Below the pieces are notes generated by a model. The model ran no database searches. It was not told the DNA's origin and was given only the letters and a program-made list of their open reading frames with translations. From Stenopsyche tienmushanensis (lineage: Eukaryota > Arthropoda > Insecta > Trichoptera > Stenopsychidae): a DNA stretch of 64,000 nucleotides. The stretch spans positions 496,001-560,000 of the forward strand of contig WACJ01000527.1 in assembly GCA_008973525.1 (NCBI GenBank). Reading direction: 5' to 3'. Shown one piece after another: positions 62,061 through 64,000 of this stretch (its first letter is position 1; the number at the start of each line of letters is the position of its first letter). The translations under genes and the position numbers were made by a program.

Positions 62061-63783
62061 AATCTCAACATCCGATTTGAGGATTCATTTTGTGCTAATC
62101 ATTTCAACCAACATTCAATGACCGTACAATGCTTCAGACTCGTTTTTTTGCCAACTGCAATTATACCGCTGTGGCGAATCGCAAAGACAAAAAAACATAA
62201 TGCACAGCGTCAGATTCTATCTTCATTACTCATTTTCCACATTTATGATGTTCCGATAAACGGATCTTCCGCTGTGGTTCTTCAGCATGAATTTTTCCAT
62301 GCACGATGAACTGATAATAGTTATTCACAATATTTATCCTGATGATCTGTTAAGTGTTCTCGCATTATGGAAACTCGAAAATCAAACATCTTGATTGTCG
62401 ATAATTTAATTACTATATAAATTAGACGACATACTTATGATCTTTATCCTTGAATAGCTATTGAAGATACCCCAGTTCTGCAATAAACTGCTTATGCTTA
62501 TTATGTGATTATGAAATAAATGTAAATAATACAGAGCGTTGCTGCTATATTATTGACCAATCTAGCCGTATTATCCATACAAAACGACGAAATATCTTTC
62601 AACTTTTATATATTATGGAATTCCAAAAGCTTATAGATTGAAAATATTATTCATCAATTGACTTCGATGCCTTCATTGTTCTATTCGCCCAAAAAAAACT
62701 ATTTGTAAGTCAATTAATTAAACTATGTCATTTATGATAACAAAGTCTGCCGATCTCCCCATGGGGCTCACCTAATACCGAATGCCAGATAACCCCAACG
62801 CCATAAAGATAAACTGCTATGTTTGTTAATTTAAGTTTTCCCCAGTTGATACATGCATGTGAGTGTGGAATATTTATTAATTTGCTGATAAAGGTTCACA
62901 TGCGGATTTCATTTAGTAACGTTTGTCGTACGACAGTTTTGTTGTAATGGCGCGTATGGATTAGGATTGCCATATTTTTCTAAGAGAATTTCGAGACATA
63001 CACTCGTCCACAATGGACCAGTAGCTTAGATAATACATATTTAACCATTAATATCCACATACCGAACGTGCTGTAAATTTTTGAATTTATCCCCCTATTT
63101 AATTTATTTATGCTTCCTTTAAAAAAAAAACACCACCACGAATAAATAGCAATGGCATCAAATCAACCCCACACCCGCTCACCCTCATTGAATGAGTTTA
63201 CAATTAGAAATTTAATACGTCCGCCTCTCCGCAACACAAGGCTCCGTCTTTCAGCATCGCTCCGGCTGACGACGGACGGCATTTACACCCGATTTTACGC
63301 TATAATCCAGTAGGCGCAGAACCCTATTGACATTTTTAATGAGCAACGTTTTAATATTTGATATTAAACTCTTATCACGAAATTGCTCCACGCTACAAAA
63401 ATATACCTAATATTCCTTTTAATTTATTTCAAAATTTTAATGCTAAACAAGATAAATTCTGGATCGAAGCAATCTATTAATACCTCCAAGAGTCCAGGAT
63501 CCAATATATTATAAGGATTATATTCATATGATCTCTATTAAACAGTATCATGAACGCTCACTGATCAAATCATCGGAATGATCGTATTGAAGTTCACTTT
63601 ATTTAGATTATTCAAGATTCAACTCCCTGCCTCGGAAGGAAGGGAGGTAATTAAAAGATTAAATTCTCTATAAATACCTTTTTATGATACTCTGTGATAA
63701 TCACAAGACACAGATGTTCGATACGAAGCGGAGTTTAATTTAGTGGACCAAAATGAACGTGTCAAGATCGAGAGCTGAGGGAC
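62061..63783. other. No recognised gene
   Basis: AT-rich with short frames; a GC-richer patch at 63160-63310 shows nothing I can name. Confidence 0.5.
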
Positions 63784-63985
63784 TGTAGTATAGGCAATTT
63801 ACCATGCCAATGCAATAGCGCTGTTAGTGTGAGCAGATTTAATTCGCCAGTTGGTAGTGGTCGGTTGGCCTTGGCTGCGAGAAGACGTCCTTCTCGCAAC
63901 CAGATCTCTCTCTATCGTGCTGAATAAAAAGATACCCAATCTTTTGTCTGACGCTCTTTCATCCCCACTCGTCCGTCTGGCTACA
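63784..63985 (+). mobile_element. Probable LTR of a retrotransposon (BEL/Pao-like), internal part outside the window
   Basis: Starts TGTAGTATAGG and ends GGCTACA, the TG..CA form of an LTR about 200 bp long. It contains a strong hairpin, TGCGAGAAG (63876-63884), ACGTC, CTTCTCGCA (63890-63898). A polyadenylation signal AATAAA (63923-63928) follows, and then a T-rich, GT-containing region. GATCCGAAAC just after the end could be the start of a primer binding site. The arrangement resembles insect BEL/Pao or similar LTRs. The body of the element would lie to the right of the window. The boundaries and class are inferred. Confidence 0.45.
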
Positions 63986-64000
63986 TATGATCCGAAACAA

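Larger units (their letters stand above)
21459..64000 (+). other. dnc: Probable long dnc intron or downstream region, repeat-filled
   Basis: After the UCR2 exon no further PDE4 block was found by eye: no FKRMLN continuation, no SEYICSTFLDKQ, no HNSxHAADV and no HDVDHP. The simplest reading is an intron of more than 42 kb that continues past the window, but short exons could be missed without a profile search. Known contents are listed separately. Confidence 0.5.

Noticed and set aside
1..64000. CRISPR array, bacterial operon, phage or plasmid features
   Set aside because: The AT-rich, intron-containing, transposon-filled sequence is eukaryotic; repeats are dispersed, not regularly spaced.

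Overview
The window is AT-rich, repeat-dense animal DNA, almost certainly from an arthropod and most likely an insect. It is not bacterial, phage or plasmid DNA: there are no packed reading frames, operons or Shine-Dalgarno starts. The longest open frames are mostly chance or transposon relics. The anchor is a set of three short plus-strand exons with good splice sites and fully consistent phases that read as the cAMP phosphodiesterase dunce (PDE4 family). They are 13877-13978 (UCR1), 14753-14817 (linker) and 21346-21458 (start of UCR2). The order or species cannot be fixed from the sequence; the insect call rests on the arthropod-like exon wording and the transposon mix.

Layout. Positions 1-13876 are upstream or intronic sequence with no recognised dnc exon, but they carry a rearranged hAT element (4282-4968), an R1-like LINE tail (6901-7338) and a piggyBac-like element (10491-11673) with a hAT MITE nested inside it. 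The dnc exons follow, separated by introns of 774 bp and 6.5 kb; the longer intron holds a pogo-like element and a hairpin repeat. From 21459 to the end there are 42.5 kb in which no further dnc exon (rest of UCR2, catalytic HD domain) was found by eye, so the gene either continues outside the window or has an exon that was missed. This stretch is filled with relics of mariner (several subfamilies), pogo-like, hAT, Mutator-like and piggyBac-like elements and a hairpin-bearing repeat family. At the right edge there is a probable LTR whose internal region would lie outside the window.

How the pieces relate. The only cellular gene recognised is dnc, which degrades cAMP; UCR1 and UCR2 are its regulatory modules. 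Everything else recognised is mobile DNA, nearly all of it dead: transposase fragments with stops and frameshifts, deletion derivatives that keep only their terminal repeats, and nested or inverted copies that record the order of insertions. Two GC-richer islands (about 49.96-50.40 kb and 57.00-57.36 kb) are unexplained and could be exons or alternative promoters. No clearly new biological system was found. The most distinctive unexplained features are the hairpin repeat family, whose stem is preserved in several copies, and the modular TGCG-rich pogo-like family, which keeps a conserved acidic coding tail.
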